This document shows, piece by piece, positions 27,539 through 37,883 of a stretch of 64,000 bases of DNA; within the stretch, counting starts at the first letter, position 1; each line of letters opens with the position of its first letter. The translations under genes were made by a program, and so were the position numbers. The DNA is from Diaporthe sp. PMI_573 (Eukaryota; Ascomycota; Sordariomycetes; Diaporthales; Diaporthaceae), in contig JAJTUP010000081.1 in assembly GCA_021399435.1 (NCBI GenBank), positions 124,001-188,000 on the forward strand, written 5' to 3'. The notes under the pieces were generated by a model that saw only the letters and a list, made by a program, of their open reading frames with translations, ran no database searches and was not told the DNA's origin.

Positions 27539-28264
27539 ATGGCGTTCACTCGGACCAGCGGGCCTGTTCTCAATATTAGCAACCTTTATGCGGATGATAC
27601 ACGGGCGAACAAGCTTGCTCAGTCTTTTACCGCATTAAGATTGGATGATACAGCCCAGGAGAATGAGTGCGGCATGTCATGCCACGTTCCTCCTTCTCAG
27701 TACGTTTCCGTGAGGCCTTCAATGTTACAGCAACTAACAGAGCATGATAGACCATGTCTAACAGACTCTCTTATGAGACAAAATATTCGAGAGTTTTTTA
27801 AGGACAACTATGAAAACATATTCCGTACATGGGTATCTTTATTAAAAGAAACCACGTTATCATACGATGCATCCTCCTCAGACGAACGTGTCGTTAAGGC
27901 TTTCAGGGCGATAAACAATATTTTTGAAAACCCAAATACTCCGTACTTATTCTTACGACTGGCCTTTGTTCGATTCAACAATATGGTCAAAACCCTACAT
28001 ATCATTACTAACAATGATAGAAGATACGGACGGATACACACGGCCGTTGGGCATAGGAATACCAGCATTGCTGTTGACATATGTCTTGCTAGCCAGCAGA
28101 AGTCGCTCACGCGCAAAGAGGTGCTTCGCAGGATAAGACGCTCAAAGCGATGGGCTTGTCTCATAGGCTCGTCACCACTAGCTCTGGTGACATGCTCCGA
28201 AGAAGCCGAGAAAATGATGTACGTGAACTGGCCCCCTATGTGGAAAGAACATATTAACCGATAA
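27539..28264 (+). CDS. Orphan hypothetical protein, 241 aa
   Basis: Open frame from ATG 27539. The sequence has natural composition: an N-terminal Ser/Asp-rich segment, a helical middle (I-R-E-F-F-K-D-N-Y-E-N-I-F), and a basic C-terminal block (R-R-I-R-R-S-K-R-W) followed by S-S-P-L-A-L-V-T-C-S-E-E-A-E. It vaguely resembles uncharacterised proteins common in accessory regions of ascomycetes, but I cannot name a domain. No signal peptide or transmembrane helix. It lies between a transposon and an LTR fragment. Confidence 0.45.
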   Translation: MAFTRTSGPVLNISNLYADDTRANKLAQSFTALRLDDTAQENECGMSCHVPPSQYVSVRPSMLQQLTEHDRPCLTDSLMRQNIREFFKDNYENIFRTWVSLLKETTLSYDASSSDERVVKAFRAINNIFENPNTPYLFLRLAFVRFNNMVKTLHIITNNDRRYGRIHTAVGHRNTSIAVDICLASQQKSLTRKEVLRRIRRSKRWACLIGSSPLALVTCSEEAEKMMYVNWPPMWKEHINR

Positions 28265-28317
28265 ACAGTAAGAATCATTTTATATTAAATGAAACTTTGA
28301 GCTGCAGATCCCGCAGA

Positions 28318-28455
28318 ATGTCGCAGGGCTATCCTCATGAGGTCTTGACGGCATCAAAGTATCTCGAGGACATGGCGAAGCGAGCAGCTTTTGAAAATTT
28401 CAACGAATTACAGAAGAACGGTTTTCTGGAGCAGGTGAAATCGGGTCTAGCCTAG
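28318..28455 (+). CDS. Possible short terminal exon, 45 codons
   Basis: ATG 28318 opens M-S-Q-G-Y-P-H-E-V-L-T-A-S-K-Y-L and runs through amphipathic helix-like sequence (E-N-F-N-E-L-Q-K-N-G-F) to a TAG at 28453-28455. A GTAAGA/CTGCAG pair at 28268-28310 could mark a preceding intron, but the upstream ORF already ends at 28264. It may be the last exon of that gene in a version with a different splice, or an independent fragment. Confidence 0.25.
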   Translation: MSQGYPHEVLTASKYLEDMAKRAAFENFNELQKNGFLEQVKSGLA

Positions 28456-28485
28456 AAACATTCTGAGATCAAAATCGATTCAAGA

Positions 28486-28585
28486 AGCTTTGCTCTCCCC
28501 TCTCGCTCTTCTCCTCAGCTTAGAATATTCGTTGATAGTGCCAATAGACCCAGCTCCATTGCTGCATCTTGTGCTGGCCGTGACA
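28486..28585 (+). repeat. Partial LTR (3' half) of chromovirus family
   Basis: Matches the sense LTR from GCTTTGCTCTCCC to the terminal CCGTGACA, including the CAGCTTAGAATATTCG block. The 5' half is missing. Confidence 0.75.
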
Positions 28586-28976
28586 GAAATCACCCCAGGG
28601 ACGGAATCTTCAATGACGGTACCGACATCTTGAACTATCTGGGGCTGCTGACGTGCCTCGTCTGGTAGCTTTGTGGCCGCATTCTCGCGCCCAGGGTGCC
28701 CATCAGAATTACTTCTTCCCGATGACAAACTTTTGCCTTTGACATCCTCTTCACTATCAGGCGTTGCCAAATGACGAGCCAACGACCAAAGAAATCTTCA
28801 GATTATGTGTAGGAGGTATTCTCCTCTTTAATCATCTCATCGAACATCACCAGATCCCCCGCACTCTCCTCTTCGGATTGATCAGCACCCAAAGCATCGA
28901 GGATGGTATGGGGTTCCGTCCACGAGTAACTCAAAGTGTTGGCCACATGATACTGCCTGCAATGGTGTGGGAGCTA

Positions 28977-30855
28977 TTATGCACCAAGGGACATAGATAA
29001 CCAGCTCAGAAGCCAAGGGCAATAGGTTTTGACAATCCACGCCTGCAGGGCCTGCAGACATGCAAGCAGTTTATAGATATCACTCATAGACTGCGTCGAG
29101 CCTATGGGTAAGGGGCCTACAAGGTCCTGTTCAATAGTCATAGATTAGTACAGTAGACTTTGGAACTGTGATCAGGAACATGAAGGAGGCACGTACGATA
29201 TGAGACCGGCGGTCACATGCAAAGAACAGCTTCCAGTCGTGGTCGACGACGGAGATCAGGGGCACTGTAATTATCGAAGGGGGGGGGGGTTCCAACGGCA
29301 ATGACTCTGCTTGGAAACTCTGAAGTCGCCGGTGCAGCGCAGCAACTGTGAACCCAAGCTGGACAAGGGGGTCTCGCGAAGACGTCACTGTCTTGGTCTC
29401 GACCATGGAGGCTATCGGACGCCTGACCAGTGGCGCGTATGCTGTCGGGTTGATTGAATGCGAAGGTTCAGGCATACCAGCAACTTGTCGTGACCAGACC
29501 GCCTTCGCGGCAAGCCTGTCAATCATGCGCTGGATAGCCACGTTCAGCTCTGTTCTCTTCGCCGGCACCGCCACAAGAGCGAAGTCGACCTTCTTAGAGC
29601 CAGCCTTGCTGTGGATGTTGCCGTCATGGACCATTCGAAACTGCGGCATCTCTTCGAGGAAGACGTCGCCAGTATCGCCAGTGGTGGATGCAGTGTCGCT
29701 AGACGTGGCCGAACACGCCAGCAGGGAACCAGTGCTAGATGATGTCTCATCAGGGTGACGATGCGTCGGGTCTGCGTCACCCCTGGACGGAGCCCGTAGC
29801 CGCGGTATGCAATCGCCCGTCAAAGTGGCGGTCGAGACATACTCCACCGTGACGCGACAGCTACCATGCATTTCTTCAGACCCGGGATCATCGTCTATTG
29901 CCAGGTCGAGGAGTGGCTGGTGGACCTTGATGTTCCAGGCAGGTTCGGAGCGGCCAAGCTCGCTCGACTCGACGGCCGAGAGGTGTACGGACCTCAACCG
30001 ATGTAGTTGGCCCAAGAGGGCCGCATGTCTCTGCTCTGATGTATCATCATCACGCCGGAACCAGTGTTCTGGGACGTCCTCCACATCACGATCGAGCATT
30101 TCGACAAACTCTTGCCTTATAAGTCCGGGGACAAATCTACATTCCACGTGACTGCTGATCTCCCTTGCAACCTCTTGCACATCCTCGGGCAGGATGTCCT
30201 TGCGTCGCCGTCCCCCAAGCTCGACAAGCTGAACGGGTTTCTCGAGCAGTTGGAGGTCTCCTACCGACTTCACAGGACTTGAGCTTCGCTTTCCTGGAGA
30301 CGACGGCCGGAGAATGGGACGGCGGGAGTATCGTAGCGCTGTTCCTCGATACTGCCGCTTCGAGGCGCTGCTCTGTCCGGCAGAAGCTGCTGTTGGGGTT
30401 CTGTCGGGGTCTATTCGATGAGGGGATGGTAAATCGACAGTGTGTTTGGGTTGTGATGGGGACTCTGAGGTGGTGGCATCGGCGCGCTGTCCTGCAGCTT
30501 CTGGCGGCAGCTCCACTCGCCTCTTCTTCGTGGCCGATCGAGTTGAGCTGCGGCTTGCCTGTGGCACCACATCAAATTCAGTACCGACTGAGCCCGACTG
30601 CTCCGTCCCTCTGGTGGTAGGCGGAGGAGTAGCCGGCATGTTTGCAATGCAGATGTCGCATCTGTCGGGAAAAGGCCTGGAGCCGTCGCTCTGACGTCTC
30701 CTCTTGACCTGCACGCGCGGGGAAACCTGGGCGTTTCGCTCCTCTGGCAGCGGCGGTGGTCTTCTCGTAATGGTTGGGGGCTTGGTCTCCACATCGACAT
30801 CAATGGAATCAAGCCAATCCCTAATGGAGCATTGCAACGCGCGCAGCGGTGCCAT
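28977..30855 (-). CDS. PD-(D/E)XK nuclease-like domain protein, two exons
   Basis: Exon 1 is 30855-29197 (start M-A-P-L-R-A-L-Q), the intron is 29196-29127 (GTACGT donor, TACTAAT branch region, ACAG acceptor) and exon 2 is 29126-28977, giving 602 aa. The N-terminal 220 residues are low complexity and basic. The C-terminal half follows the fungal PD-(D/E)XK nuclease-like family: P-A-W-N-I-K-V-H-x-P-L-L-D-L-A, then K-K-V-D-F-A-L-V (catalytic D), M-V-E-T-K-T (ExK), V-D-H-D-W-K-L-F-F-A-C-D, and after splicing D-L-V-G-P-L-P-I-G-S-T and I-Y-K-L-L-A-C-L. The splice is strongly supported because exon 2 supplies the expected family C-terminus. Nuclease activity is unproven for this family. A run of about 11 G at 29279-29289 encodes a proline tract and could slip. 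Confidence 0.8.
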
Positions 30856-31119
30856 GACAATACGGATTGAGAGGTTTTGTCCCAAGGACTTGGTGGTGGC
30901 AGCGGGCAGCAAGATGTTGTGTACGACGAGCAGAGCCGCCGAGGTCACTGGGTTACCGTAGCAACGGCACTAAACTCGGCAGCATTACACCAATAGTGAT
31001 CAATCTGCGTCTTATTACGGGGGTCGCTGTAAAAAGTCTCGCCAAGGAGCCGGGGTCCCTGGTCAGTCAACTAATTACTGTGGTAACCACTAACACTAAC
31101 CCGTCAGGGCTGAGGACTC

Positions 31120-32262
31120 CAACTACCCAAAGCGTACAGCAGCAGCCCTCACCAACCGCTTGAATTCGTCGCCAAAAACATCGTGACCCACGGGGTTTTT
31201 GGTGTTCTCGAATGCCCAGCTGCCGTACGCCCCGTATGTGCCACACAACCTGAGGAACTCCCTCCCAGCGACTTTGTTCCTTCCCTCGTTGTACTCGTTG
31301 CCGCTCTCGCAACGGATCACCTGCTGGATGTGCCACGGGATCCTCTCGACGAAGGCTTGCAAACGTTCCTGCTCGAAAGCCTTCCATTCCTTCCTCCAGC
31401 TTCCTTCAGCTTGGCTACCCGACTTGGGCGCCCCACGGCGCGTTGTTCTCCTCTTCAGCTCGGGCCAGACCGGCTCGATCATGTTGAGGCCTGGAGAATT
31501 GCCACACCAAAGCAAGCGCTTAACATCATGAAGCTTAAACACCACTTCTTGTGCGAAGTGTGCATGCGAAGGAGCTTTGTCCTCTTGCACGATAGCTTCT
31601 GGCCCGACTTTCTTTACAAAGGGAAGCAGCTTATCGAGAAGGATCTCCTTCTGATAACGGTACCAGTCAATCCCTCCGTGCCCAGGCTTCCTTATAAGCT
31701 TACCAGTTCTCTGAGACCATCGCCAGCTTCGGTGGCGAGCTGTTCGAGGGGTTTCCTCGTAGGTAGCAGCATACCGCTCAGCCTCGTCGACTTCCCACTT
31801 CGCCTGCGCCAGCGGCTCGTTTTGAGCATTAAGCTTATCCAACAACTCCTCGGCTTCTTTCCTTTCAAGAGGGAGTCTCGGCTCGCCAGACGTGGCAGGG
31901 ACCCTTCTTATTGTATGAGAAACAAGCCCAGAACATAAACTCTGAGTACCCCTTCTAACGCTCGCGAATAGCGGTCTTAAGGACTTTTTCATCAGATTTC
32001 CTCCAGACTCGAAAACCACCCCTTCTGACACACAAAACAACTGATGTTTCGTCGCTCCAGATCACGTGTTTCCAATCCTCCAAGGTCCAGTGTTGATGGG
32101 CTAAACACCACTCTAAACGAGCTTTCCTCATACTCTTGGTAAGCCCAGGCTTCCCGGTTGGCTTCGTCTTTGATAGACCAGCCTCGTGGAGGATGGTCCA
32201 GACTGTCTTTGCGCAGATGCGGTTGCCTAACCGCTCAGCGATTGCCTCGCAGGAAAGTTCAG
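31120..32262 (-). pseudogene. Tc1/mariner-type transposase relic
   Basis: The minus strand reads as a fungal Tc1/mariner (Tc3-like) transposase: an HTH remnant (A-E-R-L-G-N-R-I-C-A-K-T-V-W), catalytic W-S-D-E-T, V-Q-E-D-K-A-P-S-H (second D) and N-S-P-G-L-N-M-I-E-P-V-W (third acidic residue). It carries at least two lesions: an in-frame TAG at 31955-31957 where the family has Trp (TGG to TAG), and a TGA plus frameshift near 31860. The N-terminus is cut at 32262, where sequence changes abruptly to an unrelated gene. Inactive. Confidence 0.8.
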
Positions 32263-33386
32263 AGGAATTTTATTTTTCCGCACACCCGGAACATCGCTGG
32301 GACTCCGAGAAGTTGGGAATGGACCTCGACGAGGTGTTCACCATTCTCCCCAAGCAATTCAACCTGATGGCTATTCCGATTCTCGACCGCGAATCATTCG
32401 TGCTGGAAACAAAACACGTCTCTTACATCGCCCACGACCGCGCCGAATTCTACGAGCTGCTCCGAAGCCGACTGGAGGCGAGACGGAAAGAGCAGCTGAA
32501 AATGATGCTGCACACACTCTCATATCTCGCTTCCGATCCGAGGCAGATGGAGCTGCCTGGCCGGGAGGCCAGACATTGGGGGGACGCCATGCACATTGCC
32601 CGCTCAAAATCATTCGACTGCATCGTTCGTTTCCTTGCCGGCTTCCTCCGCGACGAGGATCCCTGGGCCGACAACGCGACTTTGGCCGCTGGCCAGAACG
32701 GCCACTTGACGCGCCAGACCGACGCAGCATCCCCCACCCAGAACAGCGGCAACGTCTCCAGCAGTCCGCGGACGCGGAAAAGATCACTCACTCCAGCAAC
32801 CCCGAGCTTCGCCGACGACGACCAAGACGAAGACGAGATACGACCGACCAAGAGGATGCGATTCGCCGACGACATGGTGAAACCGAGGGCGGCGACGCCA
32901 CCACGTCAGCCGGTATCACCCCGAGCCACACGAGCCCGGAAGGGCCAGCGAACCCCAGTGCCTCAGCCTCCCGGGTCAACTGTACCACCCACTCCGATGG
33001 CTCCCTCCACCTCAGTGGGAGCGCGGCCCAGTGCCGATGAAGCTAGCCGTGGCGATCCGTCCGAACGAGGCGAGAGCGTAAGCACGTCTGATCAAACACA
33101 ACCGGGAAACAGCAGACAGAATTTGGTACATCCAGACGCAGAAGACGAGGAAAGGACAGCACAAGAAAGGGAAAGCACGACAAGGGACCGGCTGCGACTA
33201 GAGCCCAGGAGATTCGTCAGGGCAGCTGCCGTCCACAGCCTCGAAGGGGCAAACCGCAAGCTCACCATCCACCTCGCACCAAGCCCAGTAGCAAAATACA
33301 GAAGTCCACATCAGCACGGCCCGACCAGAGAGCAGCAACAAGGACGACAGCACAGGGCTCCCGCAGCAGAGGTGCCGTGCAGCTGA
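32263..33386 (+). pseudogene. Hypothetical gene truncated at its 5' end by the mariner relic
   Basis: Coding sequence enters in frame right at the junction (F-Y-F-S-A-H-P-E-H-R-W) and continues to the stop at 33386. The first internal ATG is 32319 (M-D-L-D-E-V-F-T-I-L-P-K-Q-F-N-L), which would give 355 residues. Residues to about 130 are ordered and helical (D-R-A-E-F-Y-E-L-L-R-S-R-L-E, then S-K-S-F-D-C-I-V-R-F-L-A-G-F). The remainder is Pro/Ser/Arg-rich and disordered. The family is not recognised. The abrupt left boundary indicates loss of the original start, although re-initiation at 32319 cannot be excluded. Confidence 0.6.
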
Positions 33387-34593
33387 CACGCTCCTCTCAA
33401 CGGCTTACGCGGCGGAGTGGGCCAGGGGGACGGGTCTTTCACGAGCTTGATTCACATGGCAAGGCTCGTTCGGTGGTGGCATGACCGGTAGGTACTTGCG
33501 CCGAGGGAAGTGTCTTAATCCCAGGTTTCCATCTTCACACCAAGACCACTGCGCTTGGGACATACCCGTAAACCTGGCAGGGCCGGGGGCAGCGGGCAGT
33601 CTTGACGCAGTGCAGTGGGGGCAACTCTACTTGGGTGCTGTTATGGCATTCCTCACGGGCATGGTCGTTAATCTGACAGGGTCGGAGGCAGCGACGTAGC
33701 CTGGTTGGAATTCACATAACAGCAGAGTATCGAGGGCAAGGTCGTCATCCTGGCAGGGCTGGGTGCAGCGGCGTAGCTTACCGGACTTTACCTTTTGGGA
33801 CCAGTTCTCCCACAGACTTGGTTGGTGGTCGATGACCGAGGGGTTGTGCAGTGCCCTACCGCGTATACTATGAAGGCTTGCCGCCAGTGAGTGAAGGGAA
33901 GCATCATACTGTCTGATCTCCAAAGTACACAACATAATACACTACATGGTGAAAGGAAAAAATACCTCACAGAATCAAAAGTAAATCAAAAGAAAGCCCA
34001 CACAATGCGTTCCTCTCGGTTTCGCAGTGCTAGTTCAGCCCAAAGGCACGGGCCGAGCAGTTAACACAACCAACGTCCGCCCACCCAGCTGTCCACTACC
34101 GTATATGTGAATGATGCGATCACGTACTTGGAACCCAATACGGGTATTCCTTGACGTCCAGAGGGTAGAGCATAGGTAAAGAAGGTTGTCACGGAAGATT
34201 ACAGCTGGAGGGCGTGGGACGTCAGCTAGTAACTTTCCCAGACCATAGTTTGTCCCTGTTTATGATGTAGTCAGTCATCCGCGCCGTCGTCATTTTCCAT
34301 TCCAGAGGCCGACGAACAGCTGGTAATGACTCCTGTGCGAGTTAGGAAATTTCGCTTGACGTAAGCCCTTTGCCAGTGCGGGGTTCTGTACCTATGTGTG
34401 ACCTCAGTCGGGCACCAGGGAAACGAAATTCCCCCCCGCGCGTCGGTGCTGTCTCGTATGCCCGCCTACTCTTCCTCGATACGTCAACAACTGATCCGAA
34501 ACCTCTACCTTTGCTGCGTTACCGAATTGAGTTTTCACCGTCTTATACGACAAGTTTTCTACCTTCTGCATACCCTTGTTCCCCAAGACTCCC
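33387..34593. other. Intergenic with three imperfect direct repeats
   Basis: No gene supported. Around 33565-33785 the motif CTGRCAGGGYYGGRGGCAGCG recurs three times (near 33573, 33672 and 33752) with spacing of about 80-100 bp and similar flanks. The rest is unique intergenic sequence and the leader of the next gene. Confidence 0.45.
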
Positions 34594-36255
34594 ATGGACC
34601 GAAACTTGGAATCTCCGTCGGCTGGGATATCTGCCGCGAACCTGCCAAATGAACTCCTGGACCCGCAGACTTCGCTCTTTGGGCTGTTGGAAAGAGACCA
34701 CACACCAGAACGAACGGGCCTAGATAACAAGCACGAAGCTCGGGAGTCAGAAATCAATGCGCGTCTCCGCCACGAGAAAGACTATTTTATTTCGAGCTTG
34801 AATCAGACCTTCCAAAAGATGCAAGAGGCTGTTGTGAAGATGTTGAATTCCACCGTCGCCAATCAAGTACACCTGCACTTGGAGAGAGACAAGCTCCGTC
34901 GCAATTCTGAAGAAAGGAAACGAATGGCGAATGTCCTTAAGATGGTCACAGATGTGATTTGCAATTCGACAGCAGAGCAAAACATGACATTGGGCTCTCT
35001 AGTAAGAGCATTGACTTCCCCTACGATGGCGGTAAACGTTTGAATAGCTGGGAGTCTCCATACAGTAAATGCTGACGACGACAATAAACAGGCCACTACT
35101 ATTGACGGGTTTCCAGGAACGGGCACGCTGCATCAAGCGCATTCGCCACATCCACATCGCTCGGATACGACACTGTCTAATGGAGTAGCCCGAGTCGGCA
35201 CAGTCCCCCGGTCTCCCATTCTACAGCCACCTGCGCCTACACCTACAAGCGACTCGTTATGCTCCGAAACACATCCGCGTGAACAGCTAATATCTGACAA
35301 TCGTGCATCAGAGCAAAAGCCTGGCACTGCATTAACTCCAGCCACTCTACCCAGCCAGGCAAAGAGAACGAGGACTGACTTACCAGATGAATGCACGACG
35401 ATCACGACAAAACGCCAACGTGTAAATCACTTAGCAGCAGAGCAGACCCATACGGACAACTCGGTCGAAAATACGGCAAACCGCGAGATCACCTTCGACA
35501 TGGTCTTTCAAGACGGTCAGGCCGAATATAAGCACAAGATCTTCGAATTAAAGGAAGGATCGGGTGATTGGTACATCGTTAAGTGCGATAAACACGAAAC
35601 GCACTTTGGCTTTAAGAACCCCGTACGCGGCGCCGCCACACACATCAATAGCCCCTGCCATGGCAACTTGCAAAGGACGAACGACCTTGCCATTCGGGAG
35701 TGTGGGTTTCTTGTGACGGATTGTACGGCTGAGCTTGCGCAAGCAAACAACAAAATGTTCGAGGACGCACTGAGAGAAAAATACAAGATCCTGGGACAGT
35801 CGAACACCAAGGTTGCAAACAATCAGCGAGGTCGCCCAAAGAAAAGGCAAAGAAACCCGCGAAAAACGAAAGCCGACGACAGATGCAGTAATTTGACGAA
35901 CTGTGTTGGATCTAGCGAGAAGCTAGCTGATTGCATCACCATTCCTTTACCGTCAGAACCGCGTATGGATGCAGAGGTCGCGAATACTCAGGGCCCCGGT
36001 GGTCTTCATGAACGCTCGGCCCCAAGAAAGCAGGGCGCTGACCATGTGGTCATTGCTCCTGCATCAGAACTTCAGTGCTCGGACACCGAGAGTCTTCGCG
36101 TCACCGGGGGAACGCCACCTAGGAATCCAGGTACAACTGACAGTGGCTTATCATCCGGATATGCAGCGGCTGCCAACGCCCTTTTGCAGCTCCGCGAAGG
36201 TACGCTTGATGCCAACGGATATCACCTTCGTGAGGAGTGCCCCGCAACAAGGTGA
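34594..36255 (+). CDS. Protein with a C2H2-like finger, unknown function, two exons
   Basis: Exon 1 is 34594-35031 and exon 2 is 35092-36255, joined in phase 0 across a 60-bp intron (GTAAAC, GCTGAC branch, ACAG); 533 aa. The start is the ATG in CTCCCATGG. The N-terminal part has a coiled coil (about 60-130), the middle is Thr/Pro-rich with a basic K-R-T-R-T-D and T-K-R-Q-R-V signal. A compact segment W-Y-I-V-K-C-D-K-H-E-T-H-F-G-F followed by G-A-A-T-H-I and C-H-G resembles an atypical C2H2 finger found in uncharacterised fungal proteins. A basic tract G-R-P-K-K-R-Q-R-N-P-R-K follows, like an AT-hook. Nuclear DNA binding is a reasonable inference. Apparently intact. Confidence 0.7.
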
Positions 36256-36653
36256 CTAAGCTAAGTCACGTCATGGATATGTTGGATATGAGTTAGGGTC
36301 TGGATTGCAACTTCGGTGGCGGGAGTGACCGCCTGTGCAGACGGACATCTGGCGGGCGCACATCGTAATTGTGGGTTGGTAGTAGGGATTTCAGACGTAA
36401 ATTCTTGTTCGTGGTGGTGGTAGAGATGGTTTGTGAGGCGTTGTTGTGGATAAGATCGAAGGCTGGGAGGACTCCTGAAGTCGTTAGACGGGCGCCAATC
36501 AAAGGGCGGAAACATGGCTGGCATTACAGTAGCTGCCTGAGTCAGCATCGCCCATATGTTGCTCTTAGGTGCTTCAGGCTCCCCATGAACGGTCGGTATA
36601 TCGTACACGGGCTCGGAGTGGGATCATCTATTCGAATATCCGTATTCATCCTC
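36256..36653. other. Convergent intergenic gap
   Basis: The tails of the flanking convergent genes meet here. Only shadow frames; probable 3' UTR and terminator sequences. Confidence 0.4.
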
Positions 36654-37883
36654 TTACTCAGCATGGCTCAAGATAATCTTCTCAATAGTTCCCAGAGCGT
36701 CCAAGGCCTCATTCTCCTTCTTGACCTCAATAGAACGATTCTTATACTTTGGCTCCCTTAACACCTTGTCGATCGCCTCGGCCAAAGCTGCTTGCGTAGG
36801 CTTCTGCGTCTTTAGGTCGATAGCAACGCCGCAGTACTCGGCCCGTGCACTTACATCAGCCTTGTCCAGTTTAGTAGCTGCCAGCACCATCGGCACGCCA
36901 TGGACTACGCCGTGCGAATAAGTGCCGAAGCCCGCATTGGAAACAAATACGTCCGCTTTCTGCAGTACGGCGTCGTAGGAGAAGTAGTCAAGGACCCGCA
37001 CGTTGGCGCCGACTTTAACATCGTCTGGCAGCGTTTTGCCGCGGGAGCCCAGGGTGGCAATGACGATGAGATCGCTGCGGGAGTCAAGCGCACGGAGGAT
37101 CGGGATCAGGAGCTCCGTATAGTCGACCGTTACAGTGCCTTGGGTAACGAAAACGACCTTCTTCCGGTCGGTCGACGCGACCGGCAGTCTAGCGTTGGCC
37201 TCGATCTCAGCCCACCAGGGTGGATATACAAGGTCTGGCCTAATGGGCTTCACAGGTAGGGTCCCAATGAATTTGATCTTGGGGTTGAGGTCGGAGCGTG
37301 GGAATTCCATGCTCGGGCTATAGGGCAAGAGTGTTACTTCGCCAATGTTCATAAGCATGTCCAAGTAGAACTCTGTCACGTCCTTGGTTGAACCAAGTTC
37401 CTTGTATATGTTGCTGGCGTAGTGGTTGAGTGTAGTGGACTTGGAGATGACAGAAGCCCACATTTCCTTGACCATGGTCCGCTCCCTGTCGCTTCTTGCG
37501 GGTGGTAGGGCTGGGCCGAGGGGAAACACGTCGCGGCTCTGCTCAAGATTGATCGTTGTGTGGAAGTTGATTATCTTAGGTAGTTGATCGTAGCCCTTGG
37601 GCAAGGGCGCTCCATAGTAATACGGAAGAACGGAGCTTGCCATGGACTCATGGAAGATAATGACCTGGCGTCCGGGATTCTCATCCCAGACCCTCTCGAG
37701 CGTGGCCCTGAGCAACGGGAACCCCGTTGCCGTCGATTTCAAGAACACTTCCTTCAGTGCGAAAAGGAAGCTGTCGATACCCACTATGAGGGGTTGGCAG
37801 CGTGTATCCCCAGCCATCTCGTCCCAGTCGCCAAAGAAGGTGAAAGGTTCAGTCCCGACAGGGCTAAGCGCGTTGCTATGCAC
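36654..37883 (-). pseudogene. GT1-type UDP-glycosyltransferase lacking the N-terminal part
   Basis: Encodes about 409 residues of a macrolide-glycosyltransferase-like GT1 enzyme, which would transfer a sugar from a UDP-sugar to a small molecule. The C-terminal donor domain is clear: V-V-F-V-T-Q-G-T, V-R-V-L-D-Y-F-S-Y-D-A-V-L, A-D-V-F-V-S-N-A-G-F-G-T-Y-S-H-G-V-V-H-G-V-P and A-E-Y-C-G-V-A. The acceptor-domain start, with the usual G-H-x-N-P-type loop and about 60 residues, is absent. The frame opens directly after a TAA with a GTG (37883), not an ATG, and no upstream exon with the expected motif was found. Either an unrecognised 5' exon exists or the gene is truncated. No other lesions seen. 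Confidence 0.7.

Noticed and set aside
23913..28585. Idea that the two LTR halves bound one large composite retroelement
   Set aside because: They overlap by about 35 bases of LTR sequence and there is no gag/pol between them, so they are two independent fragments.
31183..31938. 251-codon plus-strand frame
   Set aside because: Shadow of the mariner transposase relic on the opposite strand.
32136..32262. In-frame upstream extension of the 32-kb gene
   Set aside because: This part is antisense mariner sequence, so the apparent long ORF crosses a breakpoint and is not a real start.
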